DNA of 64,000 bases, taken from assembly GCA_007376295.1 (NCBI GenBank), contig VMGB01000003.1, positions 1-64,000 on the forward strand. Direction: 5' to 3'. The translations under genes were made by a program, and so were the position numbers. Each line of letters begins with the position of its first letter. Within the stretch, counting starts at the first letter, position 1. The notes below the pieces were generated by a model. The model was not told the DNA's origin. It was given only the letters and a program-made list of their open reading frames with translations, and did no database searches. Below, piece after piece: positions 23,556 through 32,181 of the stretch. This stretch comes from Parcubacteria group bacterium Gr01-1014_13. Its GTDB lineage: Bacteria > Patescibacteria > ABY1 > Magasanikbacterales > GWA2-37-8.

Positions 23556-25739
23556 TTAGTAAGCAAAGAACAAATGAGCGTCAACCTGTTGAAAACTACC
23601 GCTTCCAATCTTTAGGAAGAAAAGCAGTTCCCAGTTTCCTGGCCCGGGGTTTGCAAATTCTGGGAAAAACCAGGACTCACCATTACTCGCTGGCAAATAT
23701 GGACCAAAGTCCCAACTCCACCCAAGCGTACCGCTGTGATACGCCTCGATGCGGAACTGGACGTTGGTATTGACGGCGAGCCCGGTAAAGCGCAACCGCC
23801 AGTAGTAAGTGCTAAGCGACGAAAGCGAGCTTTGGCTAGACACTGGCGTCCAACACTGCGGCACTCCGTTTGCATCACGTTCGTTTTGATAATTACCGAG
23901 ACAAACATTGAACGAGCTGGAGGTGTAACCTCCAATGGGCGCGTTCACCGTAAAGGTAATATCCGACCGAAGCATTTGCCAACCGCCGCCGACATCGATT
24001 TCCACCGATGCTCGCCAATTACCGCTAAGCGCATACCATAGGGTCGGCCAAGTATAAGCCGTACTCCAGACTTGTCCAGATGGTACAGTGGTCCAATCAC
24101 TTACTTGTTCGGAGTAAACCGTCGAGGAACCATTGCGGTAAAACCGCGAACGGAACCTATACGACTGCCGAACATCCTGCACAAAGGACAACACACGAAC
24201 GTTCTGCCCTTGCGAGAACACCGTTGCTGGTCTGGGGCAGGTATAGATCCAGTTGGTACTTTGTCCACCAGTAGGCTCATTGGAACATGTTACCGCGTTG
24301 CCATTGTAGATGAAAGGTGCTACTGGATTTACCGTAAACGGAATGATGGCTACATTTACATTCTCGAATTCCGTTCCACCGGGCAAATCAATATCTACCC
24401 GAGCTTCATAGGAACCAGAGATAACATTTCCAATTGTTGTCCAGTAATGCGCGTATTGCCAAGTCTCACCAGTTGGAACGTCGTTCCATCCAGTAGGACT
24501 GGTGGTATACAAAAAGGAACCATTGTGAAAAATCCGCGCGCGGAACCGATGTGAACTGGTCACATTGTCGATTCGCATCAGTACGGTTACGTTATCGCCT
24601 GCGGCATAAGAACTCTGCTGGCCGTTACAGGTGTAAATCCAGTTCGTACTGGCTCCACCGGTGACAGAACCATTACAGTTGTAGTTGTTGCCATTGTACT
24701 GATATGGCGAACCTGGCCATTGCTGACTACCTCCTGGGACAATGAAATGAAACGTGGTCAGCTGGAAAGGCCCGCTGCCAGTATTCGCGTAAATTCGCAT
24801 ATCCCAGTCACCAGCATAGACGTTGTTGAATCTGGGCAAATAGAACGCATGTGGCCACACATTCGGCTCCACCTGCAACGCACTATCTGTCCATGTCCAA
24901 TCAGGTGATGACTGTCCGAGACGCCACGCTTCAATGCTGAAGGCGACATTCCTTTGGACATTGTCGACTCTGATGACCATGTTGGCATTCTGTCCAGGCT
25001 GAAAAACAGTCTGACGATTCTGGCAACTGTAGATCCAGTTTGTGCTTTCTCCGCCAGTTACCGCATCGGTACAACCATAGACGTTATTGCTGTCTAGATT
25101 GAACTGAAACGAACCTTGCCAAGCGGGAACGCCTGGGATAGAAAGGTTTGAGTTCGCGGCGTATGACGGTGCCAATTCGAAATGGATGTGATCCACGTGC
25201 GGGATTGGACCAGAGTAGATAGCCACCCTGCTAGCACTTGGACCAGAGGTGGTATATTGGGTTTTGTCCCAAACAAGAAACTGAACACCCAATGTTCCAG
25301 CATTACTGATCAACCAGTTCGCAATTGGGTCACCAACACTGTTGTCCGCAGCGCCATTATCCATTGGGATATGAATATCCAATGCCCAACCAACACCATG
25401 GGTGGATGTTTGCGATAGATTGGCTGTATTTGGCCTACACCAATACGTTTCGATTCTGGAGATACCAGAAAAAGCTCCCTTAACGTATTCAGCCAACTTA
25501 GTAGTGCCTGGAAGGAGGCCGCCACTACAACTTGATCCGTCGGCCGCCCATGCAGGCGGAACCATCATGTTGATTGTGACTCCTGCGGCCGCATTGAGAG
25601 CATCCGACGAAGGCGCGTAGTTGCCGGAGATGGCAACTGATTGCTCCACACTTTCCTCCCTATCCTTGCGATCATCGCTAGCGCAAGCCGCTACAATGAA
25701 CGCTACAATGAGAAGAGCTGCTTGTATTGATCTCGACAT
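23556..25739 (-). CDS. Secreted lipoprotein: LAS/M15-like peptidase domain plus Cys-paired beta repeats
   Basis: A 727-residue lipoprotein. The signal peptide ends in a VAAC lipobox (Cys19). Residues about 45-195 resemble the D-Ala-D-Ala peptidase fold (ARB_07466/M15-like): THGVGWALDIHIP (His114, Asp121), a GDPIANWLISNA segment and PHVDHIHFEL (His184, His186), giving a plausible zinc site. Three beta modules of about 130 residues follow, each opening with a Cys...TGGxSTNWIYxC pair and a VxVLxRIDNV-like strand; a diverged fourth ends the protein. The start at 25739 has AAGGAAAAAGGG upstream. G/C content is well above neighbours (34 of 60 at 23761-23820), suggesting acquisition from another phylum. 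Confidence 0.75.
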   Translation of the reverse strand: MSRSIQAALLIVAFIVAACASDDRKDREESVEQSVAISGNYAPSSDALNAAAGVTINMMVPPAWAADGSSCSGGLLPGTTKLAEYVKGAFSGISRIETYWCRPNTANLSQTSTHGVGWALDIHIPMDNGAADNSVGDPIANWLISNAGTLGVQFLVWDKTQYTTSGPSASRVAIYSGPIPHVDHIHFELAPSYAANSNLSIPGVPAWQGSFQFNLDSNNVYGCTDAVTGGESTNWIYSCQNRQTVFQPGQNANMVIRVDNVQRNVAFSIEAWRLGQSSPDWTWTDSALQVEPNVWPHAFYLPRFNNVYAGDWDMRIYANTGSGPFQLTTFHFIVPGGSQQWPGSPYQYNGNNYNCNGSVTGGASTNWIYTCNGQQSSYAAGDNVTVLMRIDNVTSSHRFRARIFHNGSFLYTTSPTGWNDVPTGETWQYAHYWTTIGNVISGSYEARVDIDLPGGTEFENVNVAIIPFTVNPVAPFIYNGNAVTCSNEPTGGQSTNWIYTCPRPATVFSQGQNVRVLSFVQDVRQSYRFRSRFYRNGSSTVYSEQVSDWTTVPSGQVWSTAYTWPTLWYALSGNWRASVEIDVGGGWQMLRSDITFTVNAPIGGYTSSSFNVCLGNYQNERDANGVPQCWTPVSSQSSLSSLSTYYWRLRFTGLAVNTNVQFRIEAYHSGTLGWSWDFGPYLPASNGESWFFPEFANPGPGNWELLFFLKIGSGSFQQVDAHLFFAY

Positions 25740-25779
25740 TTTTTCCCTTTTTCCTTTTCTACGCACCATGCGTGCCTAG

Positions 25780-25808
25780 ATGATATACAATAAAAAAAGA
25801 ACCGTCAA
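25780..25808 (-). promoter_or_regulatory. Promoter of the secreted repeat lipoprotein, -35 inside a terminator stem
   Basis: TTGACG (25803-25808), 17-bp spacer, TATCAT (25780-25785) on the minus strand. The -35 box forms the 3' arm of the terminator of the upstream gene. Confidence 0.6.
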
Positions 25809-25824
25809 TGTTGCTTGACAGCTC
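25791..25824 (-). terminator. Intrinsic terminator of the 25835 gene
   Basis: On the minus strand an 11-bp stem (two G-U pairs) with a 6-nt loop is followed by TTTTTTTTA. On the plus strand the G-U pairs become A-C mismatches, so it is directional. Confidence 0.8.
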
Positions 25825-25834
25825 TTTTTTTAAT

Positions 25835-26398
25835 TTAAATATTTCGAGTAACAACAAGGTTGTGAATATCTTTTGAAAAATCCACCTGATACTCACAAAG
25901 GTTTTTCATAGCATGCACTTGCCCTGAACAGGTAATAATCAACTTTCCTTCTCGAAGGAAAGTTTTACCTAAAATCTCTAACTCAAACGCATCAATCTCT
26001 GTATCATATACGCTGACCGGAGTACCGGCTAGTTTTGATTCTGCCACCTGTAAAAAAATGCGTCCAGCAGAACGTGTTGGAGACTCTTCCCCTCCACCTA
26101 CTCTATATATGCGGTATGATAAACCATTCTCTTTATCTACAACATCTTTAACCTCGTAAACATATGCGAGTGTTATCTTTCCCCTTGCGTTCTTAATAGG
26201 TAAAATAGTTCTATTTTCACCAACTGCGTATATATTAGCTGTTTCAAATAGAGAATCCAAATTCAAGCCATCGTCCTCTTCTTTTACCACGTCATTTTTT
26301 GTATTGTCTTTAGGTGCTTCTCCGTACTTAATTCCTACAAAAAAACTGCCGACAATTAATATAGCTGCAAGCCCTACCAATAATAATTTTTTAGTCAT
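25835..26398 (-). CDS. Unknown signal-anchored protein
   Basis: A 187-residue protein with a membrane helix at about 4-24, an acidic linker KEEDDGLNLDS, and a beta-rich domain of about 130 residues (RTILPIKNARGKITLAYVYEV, AGRIFLQVAESKLAGTPVSVYD, EGKLIITCSGQVHAMKNLCEY). Two cysteines near the C-terminus may pair. No family was recognised. No Shine-Dalgarno; a directional terminator follows. Confidence 0.7.
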   Translation of the reverse strand: MTKKLLLVGLAAILIVGSFFVGIKYGEAPKDNTKNDVVKEEDDGLNLDSLFETANIYAVGENRTILPIKNARGKITLAYVYEVKDVVDKENGLSYRIYRVGGGEESPTRSAGRIFLQVAESKLAGTPVSVYDTEIDAFELEILGKTFLREGKLIITCSGQVHAMKNLCEYQVDFSKDIHNLVVTRNI

Positions 26399-26419
26399 AA
26401 TAAATAATTAATTTATTGT

Positions 26420-26490
26420 AGCCCCAACGGGAATCGAACCCGTATTTTATCCGTGAAAGGGATATGTCCTAACCATTAGACGATGAGGCC
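26420..26490 (-). tRNA. tRNA-Glu (TTC anticodon)
   Basis: The anticodon arm TATCC-CTTTCAC-GGATA gives TTC for GAA/GAG. The T arm ACGGG-TTCGATT-CCCGT and D loop with GG are canonical. The acceptor stem closes with G-U and U-G pairs. CCA is not encoded. Confidence 0.92.
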
Positions 26491-26545
26491 GTATATTTCC
26501 AATGACTGATATTCTAATGTATTTTGGCTTAAAAGTCAATGTCTG

Positions 26546-26576
26546 TTGACACAAGCTGCCGTTTTAAGGGTATCAT
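26546..26576 (+). promoter_or_regulatory. Promoter of the 26607 gene
   Basis: A perfect TTGACA and TATCAT, with a spacer of 19 bp, longer than the 17 bp seen elsewhere. Confidence 0.5.
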
Positions 26577-26606
26577 ACAGATAACATATTCAAACGGAGT
26601 AATACT

Positions 26607-27032
26607 ATGGAAAATACCGGAAGAAAGACAGCTGCTCTTTTAATTGTTATCTCTGCTTTGTATCTAGCCGTGTTTGATTGGGAATGGCCATCAATCACCC
26701 ATCTCAAATTTAGCTGGCCCTATACGATCGGAATTGCAGTGGCTGTGCTTTTTTGTATGGCCGAAAGATTTCTAAAACACGCCAATACACCTGATTTTCA
26801 GTGGAAAAAATTGTTCAAAACCCATTTTTTCGCTTTCTTGATCTTTTGCCCCATTTCGATAATTGTGATTTTACCGAAACTAGGTCCAGCAAATGATATC
26901 TGGAGCACCGATTACAGAATTGCTTTTTTGATCACCTTCTTTTTCATTACTGTCGGACCAAAGATCGGCACTATTTCCGAAAGACTGGAAAGCTTGCTCA
27001 CTCCCAAAAATGGTAAAAAGACGGGGGTATAA
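26607..27032 (+). CDS. Small membrane protein of unknown function
   Basis: A 141-residue protein with four predicted membrane helices (about 8-25, 36-54, 70-88 and 103-120) and a short basic C-terminus (TPKNGKKTG). An aromatic-rich loop DWEWPSITHLKFSWPYT follows the first helix. No family was recognised. CGGAG before the ATG is the likely ribosome site; promoter and terminator make it a one-gene unit. Confidence 0.75.
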   Translation: MENTGRKTAALLIVISALYLAVFDWEWPSITHLKFSWPYTIGIAVAVLFCMAERFLKHANTPDFQWKKLFKTHFFAFLIFCPISIIVILPKLGPANDIWSTDYRIAFLITFFFITVGPKIGTISERLESLLTPKNGKKTGV

Positions 27033-27047
27033 ATATCATACCTGTCA

Positions 27048-27081
27048 GGCCGCCACACAAATGTAGGCGGTCTTTCTTTTT
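27048..27081 (+). terminator. Intrinsic terminator of the 26607 gene
   Basis: GGCCGCC pairs with GGCGGTC (one G-U), then TTTCTTTTT. Confidence 0.85.
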
Positions 27082-27085
27082 AACC

Positions 27086-27114
27086 TTGACTTTGAGCAAA
27101 AAATTTAGTACTAT
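27086..27114 (+). promoter_or_regulatory. Promoter of the tRNA-Met/tsaD unit
   Basis: TTGACT, 17-bp spacer, TACTAT (27109-27114). The predicted start near 27121 is 18 bases before the tRNA. No other promoter is visible before tsaD. Confidence 0.8.
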
Positions 27115-27138
27115 TTACTCTAATTGACCACCAAAAAT

Positions 27139-27212
27139 GTCAGGGTAGCTCAGTTGGTGAGAGCACGGGATTCATAACCCCGAGGTCGAGAGTTCGACTC
27201 TCTCCCCTGACA
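27139..27212 (+). tRNA. tRNA-Met (CAT anticodon), elongator or Ile2 type
   Basis: Acceptor stem GTCAGGG/CCCTGAC with a paired first position, so not an initiator. The anticodon arm CGGGA-TTCATAA-CCCCG gives CAT, with an A31-C39 mismatch. D and T loops are canonical. A tRNA-Ile with a modified CAT anticodon cannot be excluded from sequence. Confidence 0.9.
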
Positions 27213-27215
27213 CAT

Positions 27216-28232
27216 ATGTATATCCTCGGCATTGAATCTTCATGCGACGATACTTCCGTGGCCTTGCTGGATAGTTCCGACAAAGGCCATTTTGTTTTAT
27301 TCGAAAAAACCGCTTCCCAAATTGAAATCCACAAAAAATATGGCGGTGTAGTACCAGAAATTGCCGGTCGGATGCATGCTGAAAAAATTGTGCCGCTTAT
27401 TGACGCCGCTCTAGAGGGCCAACCAAAGCCGGACGCTATTGCCGTTACCGCCGGACCCGGTCTAATTACCGGACTGCTCGTCGGAGTAGAAGCGGCTCGT
27501 ACTTTGTCCTATGCCCTAGATATTCCCCTGATACGAACAAACCATATTGAAGGCCATATTTATTCTGTAGAACTGCAAGAAAAAAAATCCCCTATCCAAT
27601 TTCCAGCTTTGTGTCTTGTTGTCAGTGGCGGACACACGGAATTAATTTTGATGACAGGCCACGGGAAATACAAATTTCTCGGCGCCACTAAAGATGATGC
27701 GGCTGGAGAGTGTTTTGATAAAACAGCAAAACTGCTTGGACTTCCCTACCCTGGCGGACCGCAAATTTCAAAGCTAGCCGAAACAGGAAATATTAAAGCA
27801 ATTAAATTTCCCCGGCCGATGATGGATGATGAAAATTATTTATTTAGTTTTGCCGGACTAAAAACTTCGGCTTTGTATTGGTTGCGGGATAACAAACTGG
27901 ACGATAAAATTACTACTAATGATTTCTGCGCCAGCTTTGAACAAGCTATCGTAGACGTCTTAGTATTCAAAACTTTAAAAGCCGCCGCGCAGTACAAACC
28001 AAAAACTATTATTTTGGCCGGCGGAGTTAGCGCTAACAAAAAACTTCGTCAAACTTTGGACGAAGCTGTAAAAAATGAATTTCCAGGAACAAAGTTTATG
28101 ATTCCGCAAATGAAATACGCCATGGACAACGGCGCGATGATTGCTACAGCCGGATATTACCATGCTATAAAAAAAGATTTTACTTCTTGGAAAAAAATTC
28201 AAGCCGACCCAAACTGGGAATTAGCTAGATAG
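27216..28232 (+). CDS. tsaD: tRNA threonylcarbamoyladenosine transferase TsaD
   Basis: A 338-residue ASKHA enzyme that transfers threonylcarbamoyl to A37 of tRNAs reading ANN codons. The canonical start MYILGIESSCDDTS, HKKYGGVVPEIAGRMHAE (metal-binding His pair), VVSGGHTELI, PYPGGPQISKLA and ILAGGVSANKKLR are all present; length matches the family. The ATG lies only a few bases after the tRNA-Met 3' end, with no Shine-Dalgarno, so the gene is read from the tRNA promoter and its 5' end is probably set by tRNA processing. Its last 8 bases overlap the end of dnaE on the other strand. Confidence 0.97.
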   Translation: MYILGIESSCDDTSVALLDSSDKGHFVLFEKTASQIEIHKKYGGVVPEIAGRMHAEKIVPLIDAALEGQPKPDAIAVTAGPGLITGLLVGVEAARTLSYALDIPLIRTNHIEGHIYSVELQEKKSPIQFPALCLVVSGGHTELILMTGHGKYKFLGATKDDAAGECFDKTAKLLGLPYPGGPQISKLAETGNIKAIKFPRPMMDDENYLFSFAGLKTSALYWLRDNKLDDKITTNDFCASFEQAIVDVLVFKTLKAAAQYKPKTIILAGGVSANKKLRQTLDEAVKNEFPGTKFMIPQMKYAMDNGAMIATAGYYHAIKKDFTSWKKIQADPNWELAR

Positions 28233-31200
28233 TATTTTTTAGCTCTTCACGAATAATTTCAGAACCATCCACCCGGAAAGATGTCCTTATTATCTTCCCG
28301 CCCACATTTAATATTACCAGTTTATCACCCGGATATTTTTTTAAAATATTTTTTATCGCATCAGCTTTTTCTTTTACTTGCTCGGCACTTACCAGAATTT
28401 CGAAAGACTCAACTTTTTCTTGAACTTCAGGTTTCTCTACATGACTAGAACTAAAAGACATCTGTTTTGCCAAAACTGGCGCATTTTCTGGTGTGAGCAA
28501 ATATGCCTTTTCTACAAATAATTTATCATCACCCTCTTCTTCGGAAGTTCTGCCAATCACGCACACCGCCTTGCCCTCTACCCAAACATCGGCAGTAGTT
28601 TCGTAAGTTTTAGGAAAAATTAACAATTCCAAACTACTGGTGGTATCAAGTAATTTCGCAAACATCATGGCTTTACCACTGCGGGTTATTTTCTTCTTAG
28701 TCGAATCAATCATACCACCCACCACTACCCACTGATTTCTGGTCTGGCTGGACAAATCTTTGAGCGGAGTCAAAACATTTTTCATTATCTCTTGATAAAT
28801 ACTAAACGGATGGGAAGTAACATAAAGACCTAGCAATTCTTTTTCCCACAAAAGCTTTTCTTCTGCGCTGGCATTTGGCGCTGGGCCTAACTTAATTTTT
28901 GAAGACATGTCTATGCTAGTGCCAGAAAAAAGAGAGTTTTGATTTACTGATTTCTTTTCATGAGTTTGTTTGACAAACGCTAAAATATTTTCGATGTTTC
29001 CAGCCAAGTAGCCGCGGTCATGACCAAAAGAATCCAGCGCACCGCACTTTATCAAACTTTCCAAAGATTTTTTATTCAAATCCCTGTCTTGAACTCTAGT
29101 AAGCAGATCTTGTAAATCTTTGTATTTGCCGTTAGCCTTTCGTTCGCGATAAATGGCGTCGGCAATATGCTCGCCCAAGTTTTTGATGCCATTTAAACCA
29201 AAACGGATATGCGCCGACGAACCATCTTCAGGAGAAATCATCGCGAAATTTTTAAAACTTTCGTTTATATCTGGCGGCAAAACTCTAACTCCCATTCTTT
29301 CAGCTTCATAAATTACTTCCGGCACTTTATCAATATCCCCGCTTTCGGCAATTAAAATAGCAGTCATGTACTGCACAGGAAAATTCGCTTTTAGGTAGGC
29401 TGTCTGATAGGCCACCACCGCATAGCTTGAAGCATGGGCTTTGTTGAAGCCGTAGGCTGCGAAAGGTTCAATGCGTTCCCAAAGCCTGTTTATCTTATCC
29501 TCAGGTAATTTTCCAAATTCTTTAGCGCCTTTATAGAATTTCTCTTTTTGTTTGGCCATTTCTTCGGGAATTTTCTTACCCATGGCTTTGCGAAATTTAT
29601 CCGCTTCTTCCCAGTTATAACCAGCTAAATTTATCGCTGTCAGCAACACATCATCCTGATACACAATTAGTCCCAAAGACTGATCCAGATAATCTTTCAT
29701 TCTCAAATCTTCATATTCTACCAATTCCGGATGGTGTTTTCTTTGGATATAATCGGGAATAGAATCCATTGGCCCCGGACGAAACAGAGCCACCATCGCC
29801 ATGATATCGAAAATGGTTGTGGGTTTAAGTTCTTTTAAGTATCTGGTCATACCAGAGCTGGAAAGCTGAAATACGCCCACAGTTTCACCACGCGCTAACA
29901 TCTCGTATGTTTTTTTATCATCCCATGGATACAAACTATAGACATCAATTTTCTTACCCGTTGTTTTTTCAATAATTTCTACGGCGTGGCCCAAAATCGA
30001 AAGGTTGCGGATACCTAAGAAATCCATTTTTAAAACTCCGGCCGCTTCTACCGAATGCATTTCGTATTGGGTAATAATGCGCTCGCCGCCGGTTTCCAAT
30101 TGCACGGGAGTAAAATCTGTCAGTGGAGTCGGAGAAATAACTACTCCGGCCGCATGAATAGAAGTGTGTCTGGCACAGCCTTCTACTTTTTGCGCCAAAT
30201 CCAACAAACGTTTGGCATCGGCATTTTTGTCATATAATTTTTTTAGCTCCGGCTCCAAATTTAAAGCTTTGGCAATCGTCATCTGGAATCCTTGAGCACC
30301 AAAAGGGATAAGTTTAGAAATTTGATCGCAAAAAGAATACGGGAAGCCGAGTGCTCGGCCCACATCGCGCACCGCACCGCGGGCCGCCATAGTACCAAAA
30401 GTAATAATCTGGGCCACTTTGTCGGCGCCATATTTATTTGTCACATAAGCGATCATTTCATCACGCCTATCATCGGCAAAATCGCCGTCAATATCAGGCG
30501 GACTAGGACGAAACGGATTTAAAAATCTTTCAAACGGCAATTTAAAAAATAACGGGTTGTCCATTACAATGCCCAACGCATAGGAAACAATTGATCCGGC
30601 AGCTGATCCTCTGGTTGTGAACATTATTCTGTGTTCACGAGCATAACGCACATAATCTGCTACAGATAAAAAATATGGCGAATAGCCTTTGGTGGCGATA
30701 ATATCCAATTCATAATCTGCCCGCTTTTTCACATCCTCGGTCATCTCTATTAGCTTTGGCAATTTTTCATAAACCTGTTCACGCAGATACTCGTTGGCTG
30801 TTTTGCCTTCGGGAATTTCTATTGCCGGAAAATGCCATTTATTAAGTTCTAATTTCAAATCTACACGTTCGGCGATTTTTACTGTGTTGGTAATTGCTTC
30901 GGGTGTATGCTTAAAACGACTAATAATTTCTTTGGGCGATGCCAAAGAATAATCCGCCCCGTTATTCATAGTCATCCGATTTTCTTCGTCCAGGGTGCGG
31001 CCGTCTCGGATACAAGTCAGGATATCTTGCGCTTCGGCATCTTCTGGCTCCAAATAATGCGAGTCGCGAGTAACGATAAGTGGTATGCCAGTATCTTTGG
31101 ACAGCTCGGCAAGTTTTGTATTTAATTCCATCTGTCCTTCCTGCGCCGGTACATCCATCATTTCCAAATAAAAATTTCCCTCGCCAAAAATTTCCTGATA

Positions 31201-31680
31201 CTCCAAGGCTACTTTTTTTGCTTTTTCGTAATTGTCTTCTTTGCGCAAAATCCAAGGAATTTCGCCGCTAAAACAAGCCGATGATCCTACCAGGCCTTCG
31301 TGATATTGTTTTAACAACTCTTTATCCATTCTTGGCTTGTAATAAAAACCTTCCAAATTGGCTAAAGAAGATAATTTCATCAGGTTTTTATAACCCGTAT
31401 AATTTAAAGCCAAAAGAATCAAGTGATAATATTTATCATCCTTGTCTTTATCAAAACGGCTGCCTGGGGCCAGATACGCTTCCATGCCGATAATAGGTTT
31501 GATACCTTGCCTCTGACATTCCTCGTAAAACTCAATAGCGCCATACATGTTTCCATGATCGGTAAGAGCTAAAGCTTTGTAGCCCATACTCTTGGCTTTC
31601 GCAACCAATTCTGGGATTTTTGGCAGGCCATCTAGCAAGGAATAATGCGAGTGAACATGCAGGTGAACGAAGTCAGACAT
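28225..31680 (-). CDS. dnaE: DNA polymerase III alpha subunit
   Basis: An 1151-residue replicative polymerase of the DnaE type (usual length about 1160). The PHP domain opens with FVHLHVHSHYSLLDG; the polymerase centre includes TRGSAAGSIVSYALG and PPDIDGDFADDRR with the catalytic aspartates; fingers and thumb follow (GVFQLSSSGMTRYLK, PGPMDSIPDYIQRKH, FNKAHASSYAVVAYQTAYLK). A helix-hairpin-helix and a C-terminal OB fold (VVVGGMIDSTKKKITRSGK) complete it. The predicted mRNA start is three bases before the ATG, so translation is nearly leaderless. Confidence 0.98.
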   Translation of the reverse strand: MSDFVHLHVHSHYSLLDGLPKIPELVAKAKSMGYKALALTDHGNMYGAIEFYEECQRQGIKPIIGMEAYLAPGSRFDKDKDDKYYHLILLALNYTGYKNLMKLSSLANLEGFYYKPRMDKELLKQYHEGLVGSSACFSGEIPWILRKEDNYEKAKKVALEYQEIFGEGNFYLEMMDVPAQEGQMELNTKLAELSKDTGIPLIVTRDSHYLEPEDAEAQDILTCIRDGRTLDEENRMTMNNGADYSLASPKEIISRFKHTPEAITNTVKIAERVDLKLELNKWHFPAIEIPEGKTANEYLREQVYEKLPKLIEMTEDVKKRADYELDIIATKGYSPYFLSVADYVRYAREHRIMFTTRGSAAGSIVSYALGIVMDNPLFFKLPFERFLNPFRPSPPDIDGDFADDRRDEMIAYVTNKYGADKVAQIITFGTMAARGAVRDVGRALGFPYSFCDQISKLIPFGAQGFQMTIAKALNLEPELKKLYDKNADAKRLLDLAQKVEGCARHTSIHAAGVVISPTPLTDFTPVQLETGGERIITQYEMHSVEAAGVLKMDFLGIRNLSILGHAVEIIEKTTGKKIDVYSLYPWDDKKTYEMLARGETVGVFQLSSSGMTRYLKELKPTTIFDIMAMVALFRPGPMDSIPDYIQRKHHPELVEYEDLRMKDYLDQSLGLIVYQDDVLLTAINLAGYNWEEADKFRKAMGKKIPEEMAKQKEKFYKGAKEFGKLPEDKINRLWERIEPFAAYGFNKAHASSYAVVAYQTAYLKANFPVQYMTAILIAESGDIDKVPEVIYEAERMGVRVLPPDINESFKNFAMISPEDGSSAHIRFGLNGIKNLGEHIADAIYRERKANGKYKDLQDLLTRVQDRDLNKKSLESLIKCGALDSFGHDRGYLAGNIENILAFVKQTHEKKSVNQNSLFSGTSIDMSSKIKLGPAPNASAEEKLLWEKELLGLYVTSHPFSIYQEIMKNVLTPLKDLSSQTRNQWVVVGGMIDSTKKKITRSGKAMMFAKLLDTTSSLELLIFPKTYETTADVWVEGKAVCVIGRTSEEEGDDKLFVEKAYLLTPENAPVLAKQMSFSSSHVEKPEVQEKVESFEILVSAEQVKEKADAIKNILKKYPGDKLVILNVGGKIIRTSFRVDGSEIIREELKNTI

Positions 31681-31689
31681 AGTGGCGTT

Positions 31690-31718
31690 ATCTTACCTTA
31701 AAGAAAAAATAAAATCAA
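31690..31718 (-). promoter_or_regulatory. Promoter of dnaE giving a leaderless mRNA
   Basis: TTGATT (31713-31718), 17-bp spacer, TAAGAT (31690-31695) on the minus strand; predicted start near 31683 against an ATG at 31680. Confidence 0.65.
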
Positions 31719-31723
31719 AGACT

Positions 31724-31752
31724 AAAAAACTCTCCTTGCTGGAGAGTTTTTT
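31724..31752. terminator. Bidirectional-looking terminator
   Basis: A 12-bp stem AAAAAACTCTCC/GGAGAGTTTTTT with a 5-nt loop. It ends the 31767 gene on the minus strand just before the dnaE promoter. Confidence 0.88.
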
Positions 31753-31766
31753 AAATATAATTTATT

Positions 31767-32153
31767 TCATCTCTTAACATTCTTTGCAACTTTTTTCATC
31801 TTTTTTGCCGTTACCTCTACCGCTTTGTCTACTGCTTCCTTAGCTGCTGAATTCATTTTGTCTGATCCTTTACGTATCCAGTCTTTGGCTTTTTTATTTA
31901 CCATACTTTTGACCATTCCAGCCATACCGCTTCCGGTGATATTTAGCAGAGTATGAATATTTTCTACTTTGCCGCGCACGTAATTTATAGCTTCAGTGAG
32001 AATTTGCAAACGAGAACGGAATTCTTCAGCTATTTCATTGGCATTTTTTAAAATTCTGGTGACGTAATAAAATACCCAACACAGAAACACGGTAATCCAC
32101 AAAACACAAAAAGCAATTACCAGAAATAAAATATCTTTTGATGTTTCAATCAT
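31767..32153 (-). CDS. Single-helix membrane protein with helical basic tail
   Basis: A 128-residue protein: membrane helix at about 8-32, an amphipathic coiled-coil region (RILKNANEIAEEFRSRLQILTEAINYV), and a Lys/Ala-rich C-terminal helix. The layout is like DUF948-type proteins, but no motif proves it. The basic tail could bind nucleic acid or phospholipid. No Shine-Dalgarno. Confidence 0.65.
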   Translation of the reverse strand: MIETSKDILFLVIAFCVLWITVFLCWVFYYVTRILKNANEIAEEFRSRLQILTEAINYVRGKVENIHTLLNITGSGMAGMVKSMVNKKAKDWIRKGSDKMNSAAKEAVDKAVEVTAKKMKKVAKNVKR

Positions 32154-32181
32154 ACCCTCCTTGTTAATTTAATAAATTTTA

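Noticed and set aside
23612..25620. Long ORFs on other frames of the GC-rich lipoprotein gene
   Set aside because: GC-rich genes have few random stops; only the minus frame with signal peptide and repeats is convincing.
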